Notes: generated by a model from the sequence alone, not told the origin. 30,386 bases of DNA from Aplysia californica (GCF_000002075.1 NW_004797598.1:601677-632062); one strand, 5' to 3'. Shown: positions 11,201 to 18,047, counted from the first letter of the stretch. Numbers and translations are program-made.

Positions 11201-12599
11201 GAAGTTGTCTTTAGGCCATTCCCAAAAGGGGGCTATTAACATATTAATATGTTCTTATGCACAGAAGAATTGTAAATGAGCTGATGTATCAATGTCATGC
11301 TCATACTGTGCTGGAACAACATAGGGGGAACTGCTACTTTTTCTTTCCTCATCCTTACTATTGTCACTTTTCCTCTACTTCTCTTGTATGTTTGTCACTC
11401 TGTTGTGAACTGCTATTTCCGGGGTGCCTTGATAGTCAAAGCAAACTTTGTGCTGTTATGGCTAGACAAGTGAGTGGAGTAAGCTTGATTCTGTGTTTCG
11501 ACTTCTTTGTTGACCTTCACCTCTTGACCCTCATATGACCTTATGCAATAGAGAGCGCCGTAAAACCTAACTAGAGCAAACAAATTCGGAGGTTCCAGTT
11601 CCACCTCTTCCTGGTAATGTTGATAGGGGTGTTAAGCCAATACACTTTTTACTACTAAGAAATGTTTATGTTGCACAGACTTCCATCTGTTCCCTTGCAA
11701 ATTTGAGATGACCAGTAGGCCTACATTGGTCCAGTGTTCAGATCTCTGTTCTCCATGTTGGCTTCTTAATTGTTTACTATTACAGAGAGGCATAGATAAC
11801 ATGAAAATGTGGAAGAAAACTCAAAATCATTGGTAGCTGTATAGCTTACTATTCCCTGACTGATGTCTTTTTGATTTGTCATTATTGGTTAACCCAAAGT
11901 ACGGATGTGTCAAACATAATTGTCAATCCCTAATTAAGGTGTTTGCGTTCTGAGCCCAAATGTTTTTTTTTTTTTTAAAGATCAGTGTAGTTTAGGTTTA
12001 ATGCTTCAGAAAGAGTAATTCAATAGGCGGGACCTCTAATTTAATTGGAAGTGACCGAGGTGGTGAAAAGCTATAGAGTCTGAAACTATAAATAAATAAA
12101 ATAAACCTCTACAAAAAGCCCCCCCCCCCCCCCCCCCTAGAAGTTTTGAGTCACTCTCTCCCTTTCTACTGTTCAACATCCTACCTATTGAGCTGCGTAT
12201 TTACCAGTTAAAGAGACACTTTGTGACTTGAAAGGCTATTTTGAAGATGTATTTAATGTCATCATCATTGCTTTTCTCACCCTGGAGCAGGATATAGGCC
12301 ACGAACAAACACTCTCCACCTTTCCCTATCCTGGGCTAGTCACCCTGATGTCACTCCACGTCTTCCCACTTTTCTGTACATCCAATTCCGTGACTCTTCT
12401 CCAGGTTCCACGAGGTCTTCCCCTTGATCTTTTACCCTGTGGGTTCAAATCTAACACTTTTCTTGTATTTTATGTCACTGTATTTTTATTGTTTTCACAG
12501 GACACAGTGACTGCAATGGAGGTGTTTCGAAGGACCCGCCATGGCCATAGGGTTGACAAGAAGAACAGCAATAGAGGTCTCAGAGCCTTGACTGGATGA
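1451..12599 (+). CDS. Polycystin-family (PKD1/PKD2-like TRPP channel) gene, 3' six exons
   Basis: Six exons (1451-1580, 2872-2971, 3943-4130, 7326-7470, 9023-9144, 12501-12599) join in one frame of about 260 residues. Junction phases are 0, 1, 0, 1, 0, and every junction has AG/GT borders. In order, the product shows the S3/S4 region (FVNFYALAIYDDIFGW, then a hydrophobic run to STVRILRILGYNQ), the S4-S5 linker RVTTIAAVLQRAGKDLFSF, S5, a pore loop (FMSMWNTFVTIVYLLLGKN), the post-pore LEQAPPVVVRIYF, S6 ending LLTMFQ, then AILNASATQIRVDV, which matches the post-S6 AIIN.(S/T)Y segment of polycystins. About 121 residues follow S6, with no EF-hand, so a polycystin-1-like protein fits better than polycystin-2. 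Polycystins are membrane cation-channel or receptor subunits, often ciliary. The 5' end lies upstream of the window. Family assignment is firm; subfamily and the last exon are less sure. Confidence 0.88.
1797..1859. repeat. (GGAT)n then (GA)n microsatellite
   Basis: Four GGAT units run into about 24 uninterrupted GA units in the intron after exon A. Confidence 0.95.
1995..2242 (+). mobile_element. MITE, GGTCGCTTTTAAG terminal-repeat family, copy 1
   Basis: The left end CAGTTGCTTTTAAGGACAAG and right end CTTGTGCTTAAAAGCGACCA are imperfect inverted repeats. The middle has TTCTCAAAACAGC and AAATCTTGACCTACAC. Copies are at 14787-15020 (inverted) and 20841-21028 (truncated). It has no coding capacity, and the target duplication may be only 2 bp. 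Confidence 0.7.
2340..2480. repeat. (ATT)n-rich simple sequence
   Basis: Runs of ATT with ATC variants in the intron before exon B. Confidence 0.85.
2600..2782. repeat. (GAT)n/(GAG)n microsatellite
   Basis: About 60 trinucleotides of GAT with GAG and GAA interruptions. It opens poly-Asp/Glu, poly-Met and poly-Ile frames, which I treat as artefacts. It lies about 90 bases upstream of exon B. Confidence 0.95.
2872..2971 (+). CDS. Polycystin exon B (S4-S5 linker and start of S5)
   Basis: The acceptor CTTTTCTTTCAG|CGT has a good pyrimidine tract, and the donor is TTAG|GTACGG. It has 33 codons plus one base. RVTTIAAVLQRAGKDLFSF aligns with the very conserved polycystin linker (RMSxLxxTLxRAxKDLxGF), followed by the hydrophobic FLYLLMIGVFVMLG of S5. 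An open frame runs into it from a microsatellite in the upstream intron, which is coincidental. Confidence 0.9.
3060..3236 (+). mobile_element. Short SINE-like repeat, GTAAAAC-tail family
   Basis: GTGGGTTGTTGGCGGGTGCT at the start and GCACTGTAAAACCTCTACTG at the end match the copy at 1165. TATACAA before and TATAAACAAA after it may be the target duplication. Confidence 0.7.
3240..3395 (-). mobile_element. tRNA-derived SINE, reverse orientation (family with ACATCCCAGCAGAA)
   Basis: On the minus strand the B-box-like GTTCAATTCCTGAGTGG is followed by TCTCGGTCCTTCTGCTGGGA and TGTTGTATCTC. Related copies are at 16745-17190 and 22318-22500 (minus), with fragments at 15893 and 27485. Confidence 0.6.
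3540..3862. repeat. (TCTG)n, (GT)n and (CTAT)n compound microsatellite
   Basis: GTCT/GTCTG runs, then a long GT/GTGTAT block with CGT interruptions, then CTATCTATC. It sits about 80 bases before the exon C acceptor. Confidence 0.95.
3943..4130 (+). CDS. Polycystin exon C (S5 end, pore loop, S6)
   Basis: The acceptor is CGAAACAG|GC and the donor TTTCAG|GTAAGA. Two bases complete a glycine codon shared with exon B, then 62 codons follow. It starts GYVLFHSTEDDFMSMWNTF, matching the polycystin GxxxFGxxxxDFxTFxxS segment, then has a pore helix and LLGKN. LEQAPPVVVRIYF and a hydrophobic S6 ending VLLTMFQ follow. PKD2-type filters read LGD; here a lysine takes the place of the acidic residue. A short repeat (4145-4337) was inserted just after the donor. 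Confidence 0.92.
4145..4337 (+). mobile_element. Short SINE-like repeat, GTAAAAC-tail family
   Basis: GTAGGTGGTTGGCGGGTGCT at the start and GCGAGTGCCGTAAAACTC at the end. TTCATTT at 4138-4144 and 4338-4344 is a 7-bp target duplication. The insertion point is 14 bases downstream of the exon C donor. Confidence 0.75.
4518..4732 (-). mobile_element. tRNA-derived SINE, same family as 79-300
   Basis: On the minus strand it has a GGCATCAGTAGCCTAGTGG head, a GGGTTCGAGCCTCAG B box and GGAGACGGACGTTAAAC. ACTGTTTTCAA at 4507-4517 and 4733-4743 is an 11-bp target duplication. Confidence 0.88.
4891..5638. mobile_element. TTAA-flanked MITE (CCCTTC termini) hosting another MITE
   Basis: TTAACCCTTCCAACCCCA at the left and TGGGGCTCGAAGGGTTAA at the right are imperfect inverted repeats bounded by TTAA, as in piggyBac-like elements. 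Without the nested MITE at 4922-5352 and its duplicate the element is about 310 bp. It has no open frame of note. Confidence 0.65.
4922..5352 (+). mobile_element. GTGAGGCAG-family MITE, copy a
   Basis: Left GTGAGGCAGCGTGGTGGAAT is inverted at the right as ATTCCACCACGCTGCCTCAC. ATTT at 4918-4921 and 5353-5356 is a target duplication. 431 bp, non-coding. It is nearest in sequence to copy h (20423, inverted), with shared text such as CACCTTTTCTGTCCGTTTAC. Confidence 0.9.
5640..6100. other. No recognised feature
   Basis: AT-rich intron sequence between the TTAA element and the LINE fragment. A 105-residue minus-strand open frame covers 5523-5840 but resembles nothing I know and overlaps the TTAA element end. 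Confidence 0.5.
6105..6850 (+). mobile_element. LINE fragment, region after the reverse transcriptase (RTE/BovB-like)
   Basis: Pieces in different frames read NIQKTETMVISKKN, then FKYLGTIISSDG-like text near 6250, then YIEPILLYGCEAWTINKQL, then ELWFIRRMLRISWTARKTNE, FFGHTMRKEALENIVTTGKF and GKRGRGRQREK. This series is typical of the last third of RTE-like LINE polyproteins. Several frame changes and a missing 5' part show it is dead. It lies in the exon C-D intron in sense orientation. Confidence 0.8.
7078..7205. repeat. (CA)n microsatellite
   Basis: About 45 CA units with CG and TA interruptions, ending in a TATATATA stretch, 120 bases before exon D. Confidence 0.95.
7326..7470 (+). CDS. 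Polycystin exon D (S6 end and proximal cytoplasmic tail)
   Basis: The acceptor is AACAACCAG|GCC, weak in pyrimidines next to a C-rich stretch, and the donor is CAGTGG|GTAAGC. It has 48 codons plus one base. AILNASATQIRVDV continues S6 directly from the MFQ that ends exon C, as AIIN(D/E)(S/T)Y follows MFL in the family. The rest (NVLKKMYDALVVNNRLLTF) is mixed charged and hydrophobic. A 20-C run starts 12 bases past the donor. Confidence 0.85.
7482..7501. repeat. Poly-C run just after the exon D donor
   Basis: Twenty consecutive C begin 12 bases past the exon/intron border. Confidence 0.95.
7550..7871 (+). mobile_element. TTAA MITE (CCCTATCCGTAC termini), copy 1, right end doubled
   Basis: TTAACCCTATCCGTAC at the left, GTACGGATAGGGTTAA at the right, TTAA at both borders: piggyBac-like. 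The basic element is 7550-7797. A second right arm starting at GTGGTGGCACAGAGTTCCCC and ending in another GATAGGGTTAA follows at 7798-7871. Confidence 0.85.
7872..8175. other. No recognised feature
   Basis: Mixed intron sequence with a 14-C run at 8134-8147. I see no family match. Confidence 0.5.
8178..8280 (-). mobile_element. SINE/LINE 3' tail with (TTA)n end
   Basis: On the minus strand TATGTAAAGCACATAGAAC, then GGATTTGTGCAATATAAATG, then about 14 TTA units. This resembles the GTAAAGCGC...GCGCTATATAAAT tails of many SINEs and their LINE partners. Confidence 0.5.
8281..9022. other. No gene; two poly-C runs
   Basis: Intron D-E sequence with C runs at 8454-8470 and 8504-8513. Nothing else recognised up to the exon E acceptor. 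Confidence 0.6.
9023..9144 (+). CDS. Polycystin exon E (cytoplasmic tail)
   Basis: The acceptor is TTCCACACAG|GC and the donor AATGGA|GTGAGT. Two bases complete the codon begun in exon D, then 40 codons follow. The peptide is basic and polar (GKRQNQRAAPEKNHWRLG, then VVLTMMREYLRRLNG); the last part could form an amphipathic helix. It is supported by frame and phase continuity more than by family conservation, because polycystin tails vary widely. Confidence 0.72.
9165..9236 (+). repeat. Short tandem duplication
   Basis: TTAGATTAAATTGAAATATG followed by TAGCTGAAATA occurs twice with a 40-base period, starting about 20 bases past the exon E donor. Confidence 0.85.
9233..9490 (+). mobile_element. 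LINE fragment, post-RT region (WNPQGKR type)
   Basis: Reads ILRIRWTDRVTSVEVLRKTR, RRRWRWIGHTLRKSG and LDWNPQGKRSR, then after an in-frame TGA where relatives have glycine, RPRGTWRKITEIDVQKS. The same segment in reverse is at 12255-12445, and a relative is at 22870-23247. Confidence 0.75.
9541..9890 (-). mobile_element. LINE fragment encoding the end of an RNase H domain
   Basis: The minus strand reads NKHYSDWRASIANRHLLRIT, then WVFCPGHVGVHGNEHADKLA, the WxPGHxGVxGNExAD signature of RNase H in I/Jockey-type LINEs. It ends LLMETISRN and a stop at 9541. It is open for over 110 codons, so a relatively young fragment. No reverse transcriptase lies next to it. Confidence 0.7.
10060..10587. mobile_element. 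TTAA-flanked MITE (CTCACTGAAGA termini)
   Basis: TTAACTCACTGAAGA at 10060-10074 is repeated inverted as TCTTCAGTGAGTTAA at 10573-10587, a perfect 15-base match including TTAA. A second TTCAGTCTTCGGTG lies inside the right arm next to a 13-C run. The piggyBac or Kolobok superfamily would fit TTAA; I see no transposase. Confidence 0.7.
10700..10870 (+). mobile_element. Short SINE-like repeat, CATAAAAC-tail family
   Basis: GGGTGCTCTGGTGTGGTTTG at the start and TGTTGCAAGTGCCATAAAAC at the end match the copies at 1165 and 4145. Confidence 0.65.
11041..11240 (+). mobile_element. Degenerate SINE related to the 79-300 family
   Basis: CCCATTTGACTTGATCTTG and GGAGACAGATGTTAAATTC match the second half of the SINE at 79-300 with many changes. 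A 13-C run at 11165-11177 follows. Its borders are not clear. Confidence 0.4.
11300..11580 (+). mobile_element. Diverged repeat of the GTAAAAC-tail family
   Basis: CTCATATGACCTTATGCAAT and GAGAGCGCCGTAAAACC at the end match the family tail. The first part (CTTTTTCTTTCCTCATCC) is only loosely similar, and the middle contains about 120 bases not seen in sister copies. Confidence 0.5.
11985..12075 (-). mobile_element. Possible fragment of the 79-300 SINE family
   Basis: GGCGGGACCTCTAATTTAA and GGAAGTGACCGAGG resemble the end of the reverse SINE at 4518. Short and uncertain. Confidence 0.3.
12119..12137. repeat. Poly-C run
   Basis: Nineteen consecutive C in the intron before exon F. Confidence 0.95.
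12255..12445 (-). mobile_element. LINE 3' end, same family as 9233-9490, inverted
   Basis: The minus strand reads GRPRGTWRR and ELDVQKSGK, then SWPISCSRVRKA and a short (ATG)n tail, as LINEs of this group end. It lies 55 bases upstream of the exon F acceptor, opposite to the gene. Confidence 0.7.
12501..12599 (+). CDS. Polycystin exon F (last coding exon, stop TGA)
   Basis: The acceptor is TTTTATTGTTTTCACAG|GAC. It opens in the phase left by exon E and codes 32 residues (DTVTAMEVFRRTRHGHRVD, then a lysine/arginine-rich end RGLRALTG) before a TGA at 12597-12599. The tail is strongly basic. A MITE starts 24 bases after the stop, so the 3' UTR probably lies within repeat sequence. An unseen extra exon in the 3.4-kb preceding intron cannot be excluded. 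Confidence 0.62.
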   Translation, partial: DTVTAMEVFRRTRHGHRVDKKNSNRGLRALTG

Positions 12600-12622
12600 A
12601 CTAAACAGATGGGAAACCAAAT

Positions 12623-13449
12623 GTGAGGCACTGTGGTGATATCAAATGCTTGTCGAAATAATGAATTCGAAGAAAATATTTTTCTGCCAGTTTTGTAATT
12701 TTTATCGATAATTTGTTTTTTGACTCAATATCTTATGTGTTGATTAAAAAATATATTTTTGTGTGGATTTTACTGAAAAACATTGATTAAAGTCACAAAA
12801 ATGTAACTTTTCTGTTTCCAAGGACTCTCAAACTTTGGAAGTCATCAAACTTTATAAGTGGCCATTTTCTCGCTAATTTTAGCTCTGAAACCAGGTGACC
12901 CCACCTTCTTCAGTGGCAAATATATTGACTTCTATTCACGATAGGTAGATTTTTTCCCCTTAAAAATCAAGACTAATGAACAAGCATTACGATGATACCA
13001 ATAACTCCACAAATCCCAAAAATTGATGAGCGCCTGATTTGGGGGCTCCAGTGGCTAAGTGAGTAGTGAGTTTAGACTCAAGCAATGTCAAGCAAGTGTT
13101 GGTGACCTGGGGATCAGATGGGTAGTCACTGGAGTGTGTCCTTGAGCAAGACACGACAACCCTAGCTCAAAATACAGGGCGCTGCACAGTGGCGAACGAC
13201 AGTGGCATTATTGTTAACTGTTCTGTATTTTGTGTATTAGTGTGTATATTTATGTATGTATTTATGCATGTATGTATTTATGTATATACATATTTATAAT
13301 TATGTATTTATGTATGTACGTATCTATAATTTTGTATTTATGTATGTATGTTTGCCATTGTAAAACAAAGTGCCCTTCTGGGACAAATAAAAGTGTAATT
13401 TATTATTATTTATTATTATTATTATTATCATTCCACCGCGTCATGACAC
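12623..13449 (+). mobile_element. GTGAGGCAG-family MITE, copy b, split by a SINE
   Basis: Left end GTGAGGCACTGTGGTGATAT; right end ATTCCACCGCGTCATGACAC. AAAT at 12619-12622 and 13450-13453 is the target duplication. The inserted SINE at 13040-13429 splits the right terminal repeat. It starts 24 bases after the polycystin stop codon and holds two ATTAAA hexamers (12743, 12785). Confidence 0.8.
13040..13429 (+). mobile_element. SINE-like insert with (TATG)n and (TTA)n parts
   Basis: It starts GGGGGCTCCAGTGGCTAAGT, has GTGTCCTTGAGCAAGACAC, a long TATGTATTTATG microsatellite, then AAGTGCCCTTCTGGGACAAA and TAAAAG with a TTA-repeat tail. ATT on each side could be a short target duplication. Removing it restores the MITE end CCTGATTCCACC. 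It contains an AATAAA at about 13386. Confidence 0.65.
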
Positions 13450-13712
13450 AAATAGATAAGATGCTTTCCCGAATACAACTTTTCATGAGCACATTGATTG
13501 TTAGCTTGTACAATCTGGCATGCACATAGCGAAATCAGTAGGATGTGAAAATCTTTTCAGTATGTACAAATTTCTCTAAGCACAAGTTTCAAAGGAGATA
13601 AATAAAGTTGGACTTCAAGTCCAAATTTTACATGAATTATGGACCCTATTCCACACTAACCTGTGTGTTGAGATCACATCCACTCAGAGTTACAGATTTG
13701 GGTGTTTGAAAT

Positions 13713-14180
13713 TGAAGCGGGGTTTTCCAAAACTCAGTAAGTCAAGTTTGACAATCGTCTGATTTCACCTCGATGCCTCACAAGTTTATAATATTACATG
13801 ACCCATTTAAGTATTATTAGGTGCACATGAGTATATAATGATTTAGATTTTAATAATGCTAGAGTTCAGGATACGGAACTTTCGGCTGTGAGCAGTTCAT
13901 ATGGCTGTTTTAAACTATGTATGTGTGTGGCGTTGTGGTGAAACCATATGCTTGTCAAAATTGACTTACTGAATTTTGAAAAACCACTCTTCAATTGTTT
14001 ATCCACCTCTACCAGGATCGGCCTTTTTCTCTGATCGAGATGTCGTTTTGGTTCTTTTGCTCCGCCATTGTCCACACTCTTATCACTTCACCTTGAATCC
14101 AAAGAATGTGTAGAAATTTGGGACATGAAAATCTCCTCGCTATGTACAATTTTCACTTTGTGTGGTTTCGCCATAATATG
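13713..14180. mobile_element. Two diverged ends of a GTGAGGCAG-related element
   Basis: GTTTTCC...CGATGCCTCAC ending at 13781 and GTGTGGCGTTGTGGTGAAAC from about 13926 are inverted copies sharing TTGACTTACTGAATTTTG-like text. The termini resemble the MITE family but the inner sequence differs. The layout (right end first, then left end) suggests two separate decayed elements. Confidence 0.4.
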
Positions 14181-14205
14181 CAAGCTGAACTGTTTTTTTT
14201 TATAT

Positions 14206-14617
14206 GTGAGGCAGCAGGCTAAAATCAGGCGCTAGTAAAAATAATAAAATCCGAGAAACATAAATTTTTCGTCCAGTTTGGTCACATTTTTCGCATTTTT
14301 TTTTTTGGCTTAACACCTTGTATGTCAGTTCAAAAACACTTTTATGTGCGGATTTTATGGAAAAATAAAGGCACAAAAAATATAAATTTGCAGGTTGCAA
14401 GGACTCTCAAACTATGGAAGTCACCAAACTTTGGTGGCCATTTTCTCTGAAACTAGGTGACCCCACCTCCTTCAATTGCAAATGTCTCGACTTCTATTCA
14501 ATATAATGGATATTTTTTTTCCATCGGAAGCAGGCAAATGAACAACCTTTAAGATGACACCAATAACTTCATATGCCCCAAAATTGACGAGTGCCTGATT
14601 CCACAGCGTCGTGACAC
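14206..14617 (+). mobile_element. GTGAGGCAG-family MITE, copy d (older subfamily)
   Basis: Left GTGAGGCAGCAGGCTAAAAT; right GCCTGATTCCACAGCGTCGT then GACAC. ATAT flanks it at 14202-14205 and 14618-14621. 412 bp, more diverged than copies a or g. Confidence 0.8.
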
Positions 14618-14786
14618 ATATCAAATTGTCAGCAAGCCGTTAAATGCAGGCTGACTAAGCTTATATAGTCTTTAACAAACATTTTTAGGAGAGAGAAAGA
14701 ACTGTTTCATTCTTTTAACAAATTATTGTACCAATATTAAGTAGGCCTATTTTTAGTTTGCTTTTTTCAACATTTAGAATTTGAAT

Positions 14787-15020
14787 TGGTCGCTTTCAAG
14801 CACAAGGCAGCTATCTCGAAAAATGCTGTTTTGAGAAAATCAAAGGTAAAGTTTTTGCCCCTTGTTCAGTTTCTTTAAAAGACAAAGAGAGTTTTCTCTA
14901 TAACCAAACAAATGTACTCATGAATGAAACCAAACTTCTCCTATAGGTAGAGCAATGCCCGCTTTTGATGTCGGAAACCGCCAAAATCTGTGTTAGTCTG
15001 CTTGTCCTTAAAGGCGACCA
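14787..15020 (-). mobile_element. MITE, GGTCGCTTTTAAG family, copy 2
   Basis: Left TGGTCGCTTTCAAGCACAAG; right CTTGTCCTTAAAGGCGACCA. The body is the reverse complement of 1995-2242, for example GCTGTTTTGAGAAAATC. Confidence 0.75.
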
Positions 15021-15138
15021 ATTTTGACCAAAAATATCTTTTGAACATATGCAACTTATATCACAGATTAAGAAATTGCAATTTTGAAAAAATTCAAAAT
15101 GTTGGGCTTAGTACATTTTAACAGATGGCTGACGATAT

Positions 15139-15559
15139 GTGACGCATAGTGGTAAAATCAGGCGCTCGTCAAAATAATGAACTAGGCACTTTTCGGCGGG
15201 TTTGGCAATTTTATGAAATTTTTGCTTTTAGCCTTATATCTTTTATGTCCGTTTAAAAACACATTACTGTGTGGATTTTATTGAAAAACGTTAATTAAAG
15301 GCTCAAAGCATGTAAATTTTCAGTAAAGCACTCTTAAGCTAAAGAAATAATCAAACTTTGGTGGCCTTTGTCTCGTTAATTTTACCTCTGAAATCAGGTG
15401 ATCCCCCACCTCTTTCAATTGCAAATACATCAGCTTCTATTCAAGGTAAATGGGAATTTTTTCATCAATCGATAGACAAATGAACATGCTTTAAGATGAT
15501 ACCAATAACTCAAGATGGCCAAGAATTTAAGAGCACCTGATTCCACTGTGCCATGGCAC
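15139..15559 (+). mobile_element. GTGAGGCAG-family MITE, copy e (older subfamily)
   Basis: Left GTGACGCATAGTGGTAAAAT; right CACCTGATTCCACTGTGCCA then TGGCAC. ATAT at 15135-15138 and 15560-15563. 421 bp. Confidence 0.8.
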
Positions 15560-15584
15560 ATATGTTTACAGAAAACCCTTCCAC

Positions 15585-15832
15585 TTAACCCTATCCGTAC
15601 ATCATGTTTTACTATTATATCCATATGACGTGGGGAACTCTGTGCTACCACTTCCAAAGAGGAAATTTACTCATTAATCTGATCCGTGCGCTTTGCATAG
15701 CAGTCTGTCAAAATGATTTTTTGAGCAATACTGAAAGTTTCAAGGAGATCTTCGTACTAGAAGTATTTTAAAATGTGAAGAATACAACCCTGGGGGTACA
15801 AAATGACCCCAGGGGGGTACGGATAGGGTTAA
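15585..15832 (-). mobile_element. TTAA MITE (CCCTATCCGTAC), copy 2, simple form
   Basis: TTAACCCTATCCGTAC to GTACGGATAGGGTTAA with single ends, 248 bp including both TTAA. It begins only 25 bases after copy e of the other MITE family. Confidence 0.88.
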
Positions 15833-16740
15833 CCAAGATCTTGCAAGAGTCAGGCTCCTTTAATCACACTTGCCTGTAAAAGTCAACCCCTGCTTATGTG
15901 GAGACTATAACCCAGCAGAAAGAAGGAGAATCCTGATAAAATATCCTCCCTGTATGAGAATTAATTGGACCTGTGTTTTTTGTATGCAAGGAATTAAGGA
16001 CCTTACCATTTCAAGACATTTTTAAAGAATGGAAGTTGAATGTGATACACGCACATTGAGAAAACTCTTATGACGATGTCAGTGACACGGTACAGGCTTC
16101 TGCTCTGACAGTACTGTCATTAGTGTCATGCTGGGTTAATAATGTTGCTGAACTGAACTGAAATAGAAATTAGATGATCTCTGTAGACTGTAGTTCATAA
16201 TGGCTAACATGTTGTTATTTTTCCAAATCTTAATTATAGTTAATCATTCTCATTCAAAATACTCTTTGGTTCCTATTGTGATATGCTTGATATCATCATC
16301 AACTGAGCTGTGATAGTGTGATTGTGCTGTGATAGTATGAATGTCTGCTCATGAGTAAGCATTAATATAGAGGCGGTATGTATGAACATTCATGCTAGGG
16401 ATGAGCGTTAGTCTATATCAGCCAATCACGAATACTGATATCGACTAAGAAATTCAGTATCGGTCGATTCCCAGTACTGGTTAAGGAAATCGTTTGAAAA
16501 CAAGGGACACAACGCTTGTATATCAAAATGTACCAGGCCTATTCAAATACTGACGAATAGTATTCTCAGACTTCTGACTTCTGACCAAGGAATGACAAGA
16601 GGCCGATAGTAAAAATGGCTGCAACTGAGCGAGTGTACACCTACTATAGTGCATGTATGTAAGAGTAGACAAAAAGTATTTTAATCCATCCCATGTTATC
16701 TCAGTTACTGTTTAAGGTTTCGAAAGTGAAGGGCCTTCCT
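15833..16740. other. No gene; one SINE fragment
   Basis: CCCAGCAGAAAGAAGGAGAA and GATAAAATATCCTCCC at 15893-15975 are a piece of the ACATCCCAGCAGAA SINE family on the minus strand. The rest, including 16390-16500 with repeated GATATCGACT/AGTATCGGTCG words, matches nothing I know. Confidence 0.5.
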
Positions 16741-16744
16741 TCGT

Positions 16745-17190
16745 TTCTCTAAAAGAAACCTCCGTATCGACTAGTATCAATTTAGGAACTTCCAATATCT
16801 GCAGAAAGATTGAGATACTCGATAAAAATTTGTGAGGCAGCGTGGTGGAATCAGACTCTCGTCAAAATAATCAAAGTGAAGAAACTTGCATTTTTCCGCA
16901 GGTTTGTTAATTTTCTCATTGATTTTACCTCTGAAAACAGGTGACCTCCACCTCCTTCATTCGCAAATATCCCGACTTGTATTCAAGATAAATGGATATT
17001 TTTTTCATCGAAATAAAGACAAGTGAACAAGCTTTATGATGATACCAATAACTCTACCGGCCCAAAAATTGACGAGAGCCTGATTCCACCACGCTGCCTC
17101 ACATTTTCTTCCCACTCAGGAATTGAACTCTGGTCTCCTGTGTGCGACAGCGAAGTGCTGTAACTGCTTCGCCACAGACACTGGTGAAGG
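16745..17190 (-). mobile_element. SINE (ACATCCCAGCAGAA family) split by a MITE
   Basis: The left part ends GAGATACTCGATAAAAATT and the right part resumes CTTCCCACTCAGGAATTGAA, which on the minus strand is the B-box region GTTCAATTCCTGAGTGG. The 271-bp MITE at 16832-17102 sits between them. Confidence 0.6.
16832..17102 (+). mobile_element. GTGAGGCAG-family MITE, copy f, internally deleted
   Basis: Both terminal repeats are intact (GTGAGGCAGCGTGGTGGAAT and its inverse) but it is 271 bp, lacking about 160 bp of the middle after GCAGGTTTGTTAATTTT. ATTT at 16828-16831 and 17103-17106. Confidence 0.88.
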
Positions 17191-17272
17191 AAGTTCTTTC
17201 CATCAACATGTGTCCCATTTCTGAGTCACTTTTCTCCAGCTGTACAGAGACGTCTCTCCTCCGTCTCCATGT

Positions 17273-18047
17273 TGTGTTGGTGGCTTAGTGGTTAGCCTCT
17301 CAGGCTCGCAACCTTAACCCTATCTGTACGTCACGTTTTACTATCGTATCCATACGACGTGGGGAACTCTGGGTCACCACTTAACCCTATCTGTACATCA
17401 CGTTTTACTGTCGTATCCATACGACGTGGGGAACTCTGGGTCACCACTTTTCAATAAGGAAATTTACTCGTTAATCCAATCCATACGCTTTGCATAGCAG
17501 TCTGTCAAAATGATTTTTTGAGAAATACTGAAAGTTTCAAAGAGATCTTTCAACTAGAAGTATTCTAAAATGTGAAAAAATACAACTCCGGGGGTACAAA
17601 ATGACCCCAGGGCGCATGGATGGGGTTAAGGTTGTGGGTTCAAATCCCTTCAGGGGCCTGACATTGTGTCCTTAGGAAAGACACTTTAAACAAATTTTAC
17701 TCCCTTCACCTTGGTGGGAATAGTTACCCGTGTGTAGACAGGGAAAGATCTTAACAGTTTGTTATTAGTAGGCCTATATATGAGTATGTGCAATTAGCAG
17801 CTTACACTGTGTGCTTCTCGGGAAGCTGAGAATGTTTGTGGAGTCAGGCTATAGGGTATGCTGGAGTATTCTGATATGATATTACATTTTGTCAGCTTTA
17901 TTTCTCTTTTCATTATATTGAATTTTATTGAGAGTAATATATAATTCAAATTTTTTATGTATACCTGCATGTGTTTTTATGGTGCCTGTACAGCCAAGAA
18001 AAGTTTCCCTCTGGGATAATAAAGTATTATCTTATCTTATCTTATTT
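17273..18047 (+). mobile_element. tRNA-derived SINE split by a TTAA MITE, with (CTTAT)n tail
   Basis: The head TTGGTGGCTTAGTGGTTAGC and CTCAGGCTCGCAACC, then after the MITE GGTTGTGGGTTCAAATCCC (B box), TTGTGTCCTTAGGAAAGAC and ACTGTGTGCTTCTCGGGAAG. The end at 17960-18047 (AAGTTTCCCTCTGGGATAAT then CTTAT units) may be its tail or a second element. Relatives are at 19633 and 29283. Confidence 0.65.
17314..17629 (-). mobile_element. TTAA MITE (CCCTATCCGTAC), copy 3, one end doubled
   Basis: TTAACCCTATCTGTACGTCA at 17314 and again TTAACCCTATCTGTACATCA at 17381, then the usual body and a diverged GGATGGGGTTAA end. The 67-bp doubled end is the same arm as in copies 1 and 5. It sits at a TTAA in the anticodon-loop region of the SINE. 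Confidence 0.85.

Noticed and set aside
16395-16800. A possible further inverted-repeat element around GATATCGACT and AGTATCGGTCG
   Set aside because: The matches are short and scattered, with no clear ends or target duplication.
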